Below, piece by piece: positions 1-8,506 of a stretch of 64,000 bases of DNA. The stretch covers positions 434,001 to 498,000 of the forward strand of contig NZ_CP078089.1 of the NCBI RefSeq assembly GCF_022701195.1, written 5' to 3'. Below the pieces are notes generated by a model. The model was not told the DNA's origin. It was given only the letters and a program-made list of their open reading frames with translations, and did not search any database. The position numbers were made by a program, and so were the translations under genes. This DNA is from Allobaculum mucilyticum. Its GTDB lineage: Bacteria; Bacillota_I; Bacilli_A; Erysipelotrichales; Erysipelotrichaceae. How positions within the stretch are numbered: the stretch's first letter is position 1; every line of letters starts with the position of its first letter.

Positions 1-132
1 CATCGCCGGCGTGCTGACTTCTTCAAAGCCGAATGTATCGAAGACATCGAGAATGCGCCGGCAGAGCGCTTTGCGCTTTCTGACCTCGCGGGTCAGTGTA
101 TCCCGACATCCAAAGGGTGTTCTGAGTTCCAA
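1..132 (-). CDS. HisZ/HisS-like class II synthetase fold protein, N-terminal fragment
   Basis: The first ~44 codons of a gene that runs off the left edge. The reading (LRTPFGCRDTL, then RILDVFDTFGFEEVSTP) matches the start of the histidyl-tRNA synthetase fold shared by HisS and the ATP-phosphoribosyltransferase regulatory subunit HisZ; the fragment cannot separate the two. An ATG lies at 138-136, but AGGAG (144-140) sits only 1 nt before it and 7 nt before a TTG at 132-130, so TTG is the likelier start. A histidine T-box lies upstream on the same strand at about 2143-1865, which supports a His role. The IS at 202-1851 now separates that leader from the gene. Confidence 0.7.
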   Translation of the reverse strand, partial: MELRTPFGCRDTLTREVRKRKALCRRILDVFDTFGFEEVSTPAM

Positions 133-227
133 AATCATTCTCCTTTCTGCCGGAAATCCGGCATCTGAACAAGAGACGTTCCCGGGCTGACATCGTCAGG
201 GCAATGTCATTAAGTTAAGATTTCTCA

Positions 228-264
228 GACCACATCAGCGTTAAGCAGTGATGTGGTCTTTTTT
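228..264 (+). terminator. Inward-facing terminator at the IS entrance
   Basis: Stem gaccacatca / tgatgtggtc followed by six T residues, pointing the same way as the transposase. It would stop outside transcription from entering the IS. The equivalent hairpin is present in copies 2 and 3. Confidence 0.75.
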
Positions 265-390
265 CTACTCTTCAAGTCAAATCTCGAATGATTCGAGTTT
301 TTTCACTTTTTTCTAAAAATCTATTGACAAATTTCTGCCGCCGCGCGGCTGCTTCGCAGCCGATGGGGAGAACTTAAAGGAGTTTTCCCT

Positions 391-1701
391 ATGACTGCTA
401 TCGCCAAAGAATGTTCTTTCTTCAGAAACACCTTCCTCAATATCATCAGCTCAGAAACGGCGAACCCTGCCAATTTTACTTCTCAGTCCGCCTTCACCCG
501 TAAGCGGCAGATTGACCTGCATGAGCTTGTCCTTCTTCCGTTTCAGCTGACAGAGGAATCCCTCGCTGCTTCCTTTCCCTGGATCCTGTTTAAGGGCGGA
601 TCATCTGTTTCAGCCTCTGCTGTGTCTCAGGCCCGTTCCAAAATCAACTCTTCACTTTATAAAAACGTCTTCAATCGGTTTAACAAGGCAACTTCCAGCT
701 CTGATGTTAAAACCTTCAAGGGTTATCGCCTCCTCGCTGTAGATGGAAGCGAGATTCAAGTTCTTCCTGAACAGGACAATGACATCACCTATGGCGCTTC
801 TAAAAAAGGCAAGAAGAGGCACTTTGTTCATTTGAATGCCGAATTCGACGCCCTCAACTCCGTCTTTACTGACGCGCTGCTTCAACCCGGCTCTGAGAAG
901 AATGAAGATTCAGCTCTTCTTGAACTCGCTCAGCGTTCTTCATTTCAGAAAGCCATCTTCATCGCTGATCGGGGATACGAAGCTCTTATGTCTTTCTATC
1001 GCCTGCAGAAGGAACATGTCCCTTTTGTCATACGTATCAAAGACGAGACATCATCTACAAGCATTCTCAAGTACTATAAGACTCCCGAGTCAGAAGAGTA
1101 TGACATTCCTTTCAATGTGATTCTGACCAGTAAAAACAACAGGCATGTCAAAGACCATTGGGATGTCTATAAGTACATCTCTTCGTACAGGAAGCAGCCT
1201 GAATTTGACGGTCAAACGACTGAACTCCCTTTAAATATCAGGGTTGTGAGGTTCAAAGCTGCCTGCGAAGGGAATGAATCATTCATTACCGTCTGCACCA
1301 ATCTGTCGGAAGCTGAGTTTGGGACCGAGGACATCAAGCAGATCTACCGTCTGCGCTGGCAGGTTGAAGTCGGCTTCAGGGGACTGAAACGAAACACCGA
1401 TCTTGAATGGACTCATTCAAGGAAGCTTGATCTGGTCCAGGCAGAGATCTATGCCAAAATGACTCTCTACAATCTTTGTTCCCGTTTGCGCAACAAGGTA
1501 GAAAGATCTCGTCAGCACCAGAAGCGCATCGCTCAGGCCAAAAAGCACAAGCAGAAGGCAGATTTCGGATTCATCATCAAAACGATTCAACAGTGGCTGT
1601 TCAAAAAAGCCAGAATCAGCTTGAGTACACTGGAAGATCTTCTTCTGGCCAGGATATCTCCGATCAGAGAAGGAAGAGCTGATACCAGAAAGAAGAAGTG
1701 A
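391..1701 (+). CDS. IS4-family transposase (copy 1)
   Basis: 436-aa DDE transposase. The IS4 signature Y-x2-R-x3-E-x6-K is exact in YRLRWQVEVGFRGLK near residue 325. The first catalytic Asp is probably in LLAVDGSEI (about residue 117) and the second in IFIADRGYEAL (about residue 192). AAAGGAG lies 8 nt before the ATG. It is the only gene in the element and is predicted functional: full length, no internal stop, and identical in copy 2. It would catalyse cut-and-paste transposition from the 18-bp terminal repeats. Confidence 0.95.
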   Translation: MTAIAKECSFFRNTFLNIISSETANPANFTSQSAFTRKRQIDLHELVLLPFQLTEESLAASFPWILFKGGSSVSASAVSQARSKINSSLYKNVFNRFNKATSSSDVKTFKGYRLLAVDGSEIQVLPEQDNDITYGASKKGKKRHFVHLNAEFDALNSVFTDALLQPGSEKNEDSALLELAQRSSFQKAIFIADRGYEALMSFYRLQKEHVPFVIRIKDETSSTSILKYYKTPESEEYDIPFNVILTSKNNRHVKDHWDVYKYISSYRKQPEFDGQTTELPLNIRVVRFKAACEGNESFITVCTNLSEAEFGTEDIKQIYRLRWQVEVGFRGLKRNTDLEWTHSRKLDLVQAEIYAKMTLYNLCSRLRNKVERSRQHQKRIAQAKKHKQKADFGFIIKTIQQWLFKKARISLSTLEDLLLARISPIREGRADTRKKK

Positions 1702-1727
1702 CAGATTTGAAAACCGAAAAGTCATCA

Positions 1728-1764
1728 GGATGATTTTTTCAACAGGTAGAAAATCATCCTTTTC
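1728..1764 (+). terminator. Transposase terminator
   Basis: Stem aggatgatttt / aaaatcatcct with a T-rich tail, 27 bp after the transposase stop codon. Confidence 0.75.
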
Positions 1765-1864
1765 GTCATGCCTGAGACGCAAAATATAAGAAATGACAAC
1801 GCTCATGAACAGGGTATACGATTTTTATCCCTCCTTAACTTAATGACATTGATCGTCAGGGAAA

Positions 1865-2143
1865 TAAAAAAGCTTCCATCCAAAGGACGAAAGCTGATTT
1901 CGTGTTCCCACCTTTATTCACGCCGGCTTCGCAGACGGCGCCTTAGCAACTGATGACAGTCTGTCCGTTAACGGGGACCTCCGGGATTCCATTTCCTGAA
2001 TCCGGCTCCGGGATGTGTTTCCATCCGGTCTACGTCTTCCTTTCACCATACGGAAGCTCTCTGCACATATCGCGGAAGTACTGGTCCCATCAGCGCCTGA
2101 TCAGCGGTCCGTCTGCCGGACCGTTTTCTCTTTTCTGAAAGTT
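1865..2143 (-). promoter_or_regulatory. T-box riboswitch, histidine specific
   Basis: Read on the minus strand. Stem I shows the AG bulge CAGAGAG with a distal-loop ATGGTG, then the specifier loop GAAA-CAC-A (CAC at 2017-2015) followed by TCCCGGAGC, in register with known T-boxes. The T-box sequence AATAAAGGTGGGAACACG (1918-1901) contains TGGG at 1910-1907. The base after TGG pairs with the tRNA discriminator; G fits the C73 of bacterial tRNA-His, agreeing with the CAC specifier. The terminator follows at 1895-1866. Uncharged tRNA-His would favour antitermination. The original target is almost certainly the HisZ/HisS-like gene at 132, now cut off by the IS at 202-1851. Confidence 0.9.
1866..1895 (-). 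terminator. T-box intrinsic terminator
   Basis: Stem AGCTTTCGTCC / GGATGGAAGCT (11 pairs, two G-U), loop TTT, then TTTTTA. It is mutually exclusive with the antiterminator containing the T-box sequence just 5'. Confidence 0.85.
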
Positions 2144-2149
2144 AAAAGA

Positions 2150-2179
2150 ATTTTAGTAACGCCTGCAGGCCAGAGTCAA
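2150..2179 (-). promoter_or_regulatory. Sigma-A promoter for the T-box transcript
   Basis: TTGACT (2179-2174), 18-nt spacer, TAAAAT (2155-2150). The predicted start is near 2143, just before the first leader hairpin (CGGTCC...GGACCG, about 2123-2105). Confidence 0.75.
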
Positions 2180-2263
2180 TTGGCGCGAATGCAAAAGAAG
2201 CGATCGTCTGGAAAAATGTTTCAAAATCTGAAGATTTTACATTTCTTTTCATATGCAGCCGGC

Positions 2264-3226
2264 TTACTGCTCTTCGAGCAGACCCAGTCGCTCAAAGGCG
2301 TGCGCAAGACCATCTTCTTCCAGCGAGTCGGTCACAAGATCTGCTGCCGCTTTTACAGCCGCACTGCCATTTCCCATGGCAACCCCGACATCTGCCGCTT
2401 CAAGCATGGGCAGATCATTGGAAGAATCGCCTGCCGCAACAAGCCGCCACTCTTTGGGATCGCGTCCCTGCGCATGCAGAATATCGCGCATGGCTTTTGC
2501 CTTGTCCCGGTGAAGATCGGTCAGTTCCCCACGGAAGATTCCGCTGTTCGTTCCTTCTGCATTAAAGCTGTTCCGGTACAGAAGCACATCAAAGCCAAGA
2601 CTTTTCGCCCTGCCAAGGTCAAAGGCGCGTTCCGAGTCGAAAATAATTTTGACCAGATGGCTCCAGGCCTCTTCAGGCATATCAGAAATCCTCATGCGGT
2701 GCATGAAGTCCTTACGGCCATCCTTTTCAAAAAATACCGCCCGACGGAACGCATACTTCGGATCATCGTAAGCCATATGATCGGTCTCCAGAGCAAACCC
2801 GGAATGATTTTCCAGCAGCCATGCAGTAAGCAAGCCAGCCTGCTCTGGATCCATCACATAGGAAGCAATCTGCTTTCCATTTTCATCAAAAAGCGACATG
2901 CCAGTCGAAAGGCAATAGCCGTCCAGATGTTTCTGCCACAGAAAGTCCGGAATCGCATCGGGTGTTCTGCCTGTATTGACGAAGACCAGATGACCGGCTT
3001 TTCTGGCTTTTTCAATTGCCTGCCAGGCAGAAGTCGGAACTTGTTCTCTGTTCCAGAGCGTACCGTCCAGATCGAGGAACACTGCGCTTTTGCGATCCGG
3101 ATCAGTCAGGCGGACCGTTTCTTTGTTTTCTGATGGCTCATGCAAAGACACATCATGCTTCTCTTCTCTGTCTGGCCGGGCTCCAGTTTCTGCTGCCGGT
3201 TTCATTTCGCTCCTGGTTTTCTCCAT
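2264..3226 (-). CDS. Cof-type HAD-superfamily phosphatase
   Basis: Cytoplasmic haloacid-dehalogenase hydrolase, 320 aa, of the Cof/sugar-phosphatase type (C2 cap). Motif I is FLDLDGTLW, with both nucleophile/acid Asp residues; motif II is FVNTGRT; motif III/IV is GDSSNDLPMLEAADVGVAMGNG near the C terminus, binding Mg2+. The start at 3226 is chosen because AGGAGG lies 8 nt upstream; an in-frame ATG at 3277 has no Shine-Dalgarno. The first ~45 residues are charged and low-complexity, longer than usual for the family. Substrate cannot be predicted (sugar phosphates, PLP and FMN are all family substrates). Single gene; the T-box promoter follows its 3' end. Confidence 0.88.
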   Translation of the reverse strand: MEKTRSEMKPAAETGARPDREEKHDVSLHEPSENKETVRLTDPDRKSAVFLDLDGTLWNREQVPTSAWQAIEKARKAGHLVFVNTGRTPDAIPDFLWQKHLDGYCLSTGMSLFDENGKQIASYVMDPEQAGLLTAWLLENHSGFALETDHMAYDDPKYAFRRAVFFEKDGRKDFMHRMRISDMPEEAWSHLVKIIFDSERAFDLGRAKSLGFDVLLYRNSFNAEGTNSGIFRGELTDLHRDKAKAMRDILHAQGRDPKEWRLVAAGDSSNDLPMLEAADVGVAMGNGSAAVKAAADLVTDSLEEDGLAHAFERLGLLEEQ

Positions 3227-3461
3227 AGCGGTTTCCTCCTTTTCTGATCTTCTGTCAATTTTCTGATCTCTGTCCATCTCATTCTGCTTTCTATTTTCTC
3301 ATGAAGACCGCCTGCCAATGGCGGAAGATCACGACAGAAAAGAACAGCTCTTCAATGATATCTTTTTCTTTTGTCATGATTTTTGAATCGGTTCCTGTTC
3401 TGTTGGGGTGATTTTTCGCCAGGTATGGAAAAAAGTTAGAATTTTACTAAAGTTTTACCGC

Positions 3462-3467
3462 TATAAT
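3462..3467 (+). promoter_or_regulatory. -10 element (TATAAT) for the GH89 gene
   Basis: Consensus TATAAT 42 bp upstream of the ATG at 3509; no good -35 at 17 bp (gaattt). Confidence 0.5.
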
Positions 3468-3508
3468 CGGAGTGTAAGCGTTTATCTTATGCGAAGGAAG
3501 GAGAAAGA

Positions 3509-6500
3509 ATGAAAGTGAGAAAATGCATCGCAGCCCTGACTGGCGCTGCGCTTGCTTTAGGCGCTCTTCCATCCAGCCCCCTGCACTCCCCCATGCAGGC
3601 AATGGCAAGCGAGGAAGACACCCAGTCGCAGAACCTGGCTTTAAACCAGCCCGTGACCGCTTCCGATGCCGAAAGAGGCAGCGAAGCTTCAAAAGCTGTC
3701 GATGGCGATAACGGATCCTGGTGAACGACCGTCTGCCCGGCCTGGATTCAGGTCGATCTTGAAGCCGTCTGCAGCATCGATCGAGTGAATCTGCAGGCCT
3801 GGTTTAATCCGGATGAAGGTCATGCCGACCGCTATTACGAATATAAGATTCTTGCCAGTACCACCGGCGAGGACGGATCGTTTACAGTCATCGCGGATCA
3901 TACCGGCACAGACAACCGGACATGGAACACGCCGGAGGGCGAAAGCGATACATTTGAAAGTGTAAAAGCCCGCTATATCCGCATCGAGCACTCAGCGACC
4001 CGCGCAAACGGCCAGCCCAATAACCACAATGCTCATCTTCGCGAACTCCAGGTTTACGGCACGCTCTGCCAGGACGAAACGCACAACCTGATCGCCTATT
4101 CCTCAGTCAGCGCAAGCGGTGCAGAAGAATGGTATCCGGCAGAAAATGCCGCAGACGGAGATGTGGATTCCTTCTGGGGTGCCGAAGGTCCTGCAGCGCT
4201 GTATGTGGATCTCAACGGTATCTATGATCTCAGTTCCATTCAGGTCATCCCCTACTTTTCCAATGACCGTTGCTACAATTACGAGATCTACACCAGTCTG
4301 GACGGCCGCGACTATACCCTCTATGGCGAGAAGAAAGACGAAACGCCCCAGACCCGCCAAGGCGAGACATACACAAAGGATCAGGAAGCTGTCCGCTCAG
4401 TCATGATCTCGATGCTGTCCAACTCGAAAAACCCGTCAGTCCATCTTAATGAAGTCCGGATCATGGGCAAGCTGAACACATCCGCGACCCCGCCTTAAGA
4501 CGAAGATGAAAACAACCTGGCTCTCAACTGCCCAGTCTATGGTTCAAGTCAGCAGGACGGCATGAATAAAGCCAGTCTGACGAATGGCGATAACCATACC
4601 GCATGGGCTCCGAAATTCAACCCGGCCTATGCGCAGATCGATCTGGAACAGAATGTGAAGATTTCCTCGATCCAGGTCATTCCGCCAGTCACGATGGGAT
4701 CCGAAGAATACGCCCAGTATTCGGTCTACGCTTCCCTGGATGGCGAAACATATGATCTGGTCGGCCAGAAAAACGATACGAAACCTTCGCCGACTGCCGG
4801 TGAAAGCTATGCTGCCAATGGCAAAAAAGCCCGATATATCCGGATTCTTACCGAATACTGCTCCACGCAGGATACGCTGCCGATCAGTGAAGTCCGTGTC
4901 TATGGCGAAGAATCAGAAACTGAGCTGCAGTCACCTTCAAAAATTTCCGTCGAGTCGTTTGAAAAAACAGATTACGCAAAAAGCGTGACTGACGAAGAAA
5001 CACTTGAACAGGTTCGCGGCGTAGTTGCCCGTACGGTTGGCGAACAGTTGTCGACTGGTTCGAATTTGTCCTCGATAACACCCCAGGTGATCTGGACTGG
5101 TATGAAATCGACATGCACAACGGAAAGGTTCGCATCCGCGGCAATAAAGGTCTTTCCCTGACAACCGGTCTGAATTACTACTACAAGTACTATTGCGGCG
5201 TACAGATCGCCCGACAGACCAGACAGGTCAACATGCCGGATGCCATCGTTACGGTTCCGAAAAAAATCCGCAAGGAAAGCCCGTATGAAGTCCGCTGCGC
5301 CTACAACTACTGTACCCATTCCTACACCATGCAGTTCTGGGGCGAAGATGAATGGCAGACTGAACTCGACTGGCTGGCCATCAACGGCTACAACACTGTT
5401 CTGGATATCACCGGACAGGAAGAAGTCTGGAGACGTTTTTTTAGGCGGCCTTGGCTACAGCGATCAGGAAGTCTGCGACTGGCTGGTCGGCCCTGGCTAT
5501 CTTGGCTGGATGTACATGGCCAACGTCGAAAACATCAGCGGTCCGATTCCGCATGACTGGTTTGCAAAGAGCACTGAACTCGCCCGCCACAACCATCGCT
5601 ACATGCGTGCCATGGGAATGACTCCTGTTTTGCAGGGCTATTCAGGCATGGTTCCGACAACCATCAACACAAAAGATTCTTCGGTAGAAATCATCGATCA
5701 GGGCTGGTGGAACGGCATTCAGCGTCCTGCCATGCTCAAAACGAATACAGCGACCTATGATGACTATGCGGCCAGATTCTATCAGGCACAGAAAGAAGTC
5801 TATGGCGACTGGGCTCACCACTATGCAACCGACCCCTTCCATGAAGGCGGAAACACCGGCGGCATCGGAAGAGATACAGTCGGCTGGGAAGTTCTTGATG
5901 CCATGAAGAAATATGATCCCAACTGCACATGGGTCACTCAGTCCTGGTCCTTTGAGTCCGATCTTCTTTCCTGGATTTCGGCCGAAGAAAAACAGAACAA
6001 CATCCTGCTGCTCGACCTTGACGGTACCCGCAACGCCAAATACGACGATACCAGCGAATTCTCCGGCAGCAGCTGGACCTACTGCATGCTTGAAAACTAC
6101 GGCAGACGCGTGGGCCTTTGCGGCAACCTGAAAAAGATTGCCCAGATTCCTAGCCGCGTAAAACAGGGCACTTCTCACATGGTCGGCATGGGCATTGCGC
6201 CGGAAGGAACCGACAACGACCCGGTCAAATACGACCTGTGGGGCGAAATGATGTGGGAAAGCAAAGACATCGACGTCAATGAATGGCTCAAAGACTACAT
6301 TAAGCGCCGCGATGAAGCCGTCACAGAGAATGCAATCGATGCCTGGAAGATTCTTCTCAATACGGCCTACTCGGATCTTGAATACTTCAAGACGCCGCCT
6401 GAATCTATCTTCTGTGCCATGCCGCAGTTTGATGCCTCCAAGGCAGCGCCAAACGGTTCTTTTGACCGTCACTACAACATCGCTCAGTTTGAAGGTGCCC

Positions 6501-7993
6501 TTACAGCTCTGATGGAAGACTACGACCAGTTCAAAGACAGCGAAGGCTATCAGTATGATGTCAATACGCTCCTGCGTCAGTGCGTCGCCATCAGTGCATA
6601 TCCGGTTTACACGGAATTCACCAGCGCCTATCGCAGCAAAAATATAGAAGCCTTTGACAAAGCTTCTGAAGAGTTCCTCGATCTGCTCGATCTGCAGGCA
6701 CAGGTTCTCAACTCCAATAAAGCATCGATGCTTGGCACCTGGCTTAATCCGTCGATCAAAGCCGGCGAAGACGAAGATGACTTTACAAAACGCATTTATG
6801 AAATGAACGCCCGCGGCCTGATCACAACTTGGGCTCCCTACTACACATGGGGCGTCTATGATTACGCCAACCGCGAATACGGCGGACTGCTTGAAGACTA
6901 TTACGGAGCACGCTGGAAAGCCTGGATCGAACGTCTCTCCAACGATATCCATGGCAGCCAGAGCGGCAGTGTCGAAAACATGAGCAGTGCCGAGTCCTAT
7001 CGCTTTGCGTGGGACTTCTGCCGCAACGATACCGTCTATCCGACTGAACCTGAGGGCGATGTCAAAGCGCTCTACAGTCAGTTCATCACAAACTACTCGC
7101 TCAACAAGCCTGTCGATTCACTGGCCAGCTACATGTATTCCATCGACCCGGAAACACGCGTCATTTCAAACGTACCCGCCTCGACATCCAAATCCGTCTT
7201 CCTCTCCAACGTCAGCAGGCCTGACGGTTCAACCCTGAAGATTCAGCGCGGCAGCACCGTTCTTGGCGATGATGACCTTCTGGAAAAAGACGATTCAGTC
7301 ATCCTGACACTAACAGACGGAAGCAGGCTGACTTACACAATCGGCGATCTTGTCATTCCGACTGACTTCTCCTGCCTGGCATCGCTGATGAGACAGGCAC
7401 AGAATCTCATCGCTTCCGATTATGAAAACGAAAGCTGGAACGAGTTTGAACAGACCCGTACTCTGGTCAATGTTGTCTACGTCAACCCGGAAGCTTTCCA
7501 GGCTGAAGTCGATGCTGCCTGCACCCAGCTTGAAGAAGCCCTGAATGGTCTGCGTCTCATTCCGGCAGATACAGCAGCTCTTGAAAGTCTGATCGAACAG
7601 ACGAAAGCTCTGAATCCGGAGGATTACGTAAGCTTTGAAGACGTTCAGGCGATCCTCGATTCTGCAAAAGACGGTCTGCCCGAAAAGCAGAGCGAAGTGG
7701 ATGCAATGAAAAATTCGCTCCAGCAGGCTCTCGATGCTCTGCGAAGAATCGACGATCCGGAACAGACGCTTGACTATTCCCTGTTAGAAACGCTCTGCAC
7801 CAAAGCAGAAACGCTTGATCTTGGCGCGTTCAAACAGGCAGGCAAGGATGAGTTCTCAGCAGCGCTTCAGGCAGGAAAGAATCTTGTCAGTCATGCGCAG
7901 AGCCAGAGTCAGATCGATCAGGCAGCAGATACGCTGCATACATCGCTTCTTGCTCTTCGAAAAACACCCAGCGCGGCATCACTTGGTCTCTGA
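3509..7993 (+). pseudogene. Secreted alpha-N-acetylglucosaminidase (GH89) with CBM32-like and FIVAR domains, disrupted
   Basis: Start at 3509 after AAGGAGG, with a signal peptide (KCIAALTGAALALGALPSS). About three F5/8-type-C (CBM32-like) modules follow to ~4900, then a GH89 enzyme (VRIRGNKGLSLTTGLNYYY; GYLGWMYMANVENISGPIP; TDPFHEGGN, probably holding the acid/base Glu) to ~7100, and FIVAR-like helical repeats to the end. GH89 releases terminal alpha-GlcNAc from mucin or heparan glycans. Four lesions break the frame: TGA at 3722-3724, TAA at 4496-4498, a frameshift near 5045-5052, and another at the seven-T run near 5440 that restores the frame. From ~5450 to 7993 the frame is clean. No LPXTG is visible at the C terminus. 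The family call is firm; loss of function is inferred. Confidence 0.88.
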
Positions 7994-8044
7994 ACTGAGT
8001 CATCCCGTAAACAGAAACTGAAACAGACTGCATCAACAGACAAA

Positions 8045-8089
8045 GGGGTTTTCACCGGACCATTACCGACGAAAACCCCTGTTTTTTTT
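8045..8089 (+). terminator. GH89 pseudogene terminator
   Basis: Stem ggggttttc / gaaaacccc followed by TG and eight T residues. Confidence 0.85.
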
Positions 8090-8454
8090 CTCTCTTTCTG
8101 TCTGAACCAGACCTGCATGTCTGTCGCATTTCAAAAATCTGCGCAAAGAAAAATGCGATATGACAATCCGGCTGTCTTCTGCCATGAAAGTCTGTCCGCA
8201 ACAGAAGTGCGCCCCTCCTTCCAGAACAAAAAAGCGAAAACAGCTCCAACGGCTGTTTCCGCGATTGTTCTGGCAGAATCCCTCCGTCGGCATGGTCCGA
8301 ATCAGGTAAACGGTCGAAGGGTCACACCTTCCTCTCAGCCTGTCTGCAGACTCCCGTATTGCACTTTAAGCACTGTTTACTGTTAACGCTTTAAGCGTAT
8401 TTAACCCCGAGAGGCTGAAAAGATCAAGAAACGATACTCTGTCCAGACTTCTCC

Positions 8455-8485
8455 AGAAAGAAAACCACTGCCACAGAGCAGCGGT
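8455..8485 (-). terminator. Aconitase terminator
   Basis: Minus-strand stem ACCGCTGC / GCAGTGGT followed by TTTTCTTTC, about 20 bp after the acnA stop. Confidence 0.75.
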
Positions 8486-8506
8486 CATTTTGAAAATTTA
8501 CAGGAA

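Larger units (their letters stand above)
202..1851 (+). mobile_element. IS4-family insertion sequence, copy 1 (1650 bp, intact)
   Basis: Terminal inverted repeats begin CAATGTCATTAAGTTAAG (202) and end with the exact complement (1851). A 10-bp target duplication, atcgtcaggg, flanks it at 192-201 and 1852-1861. It carries one DDE transposase gene bracketed by two intrinsic terminators. Copy 2 (14142-15791) has the same length and an identical protein; I see only single-base differences between them near the ends. The insertion lies between a T-box terminator and the HisZ/HisS-like gene it should control. Confidence 0.95.
7994..8506. other. Intergenic region between GH89 pseudogene and aconitase
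   Basis: 513 bp with no convincing gene. It holds the GH89 terminator (8045-8089), a possible hairpin cgcattt/aaatgcg near 8125-8160, and the aconitase terminator (8455-8485). Confidence 0.6.

Noticed and set aside
2015-3133. Long plus-strand open reading of 372 aa
   Set aside because: Antisense to the HAD phosphatase gene and T-box; no ribosome site and no recognisable domain.
3722-3724. TGA read as tryptophan (mycoplasma code)
   Set aside because: It follows TGG in a plausible Trp/Arg position, but other genes here use TGA as a stop and the same gene has a TAA and frameshifts.
5045-5065. tRNA T-arm-like GGTTCGAAT
   Set aside because: Lies within the GH89 coding sequence and has no cloverleaf around it.
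5642-6952. 436-aa minus-strand reading in the GH89 region
   Set aside because: Antisense shadow; no ribosome site or family match.
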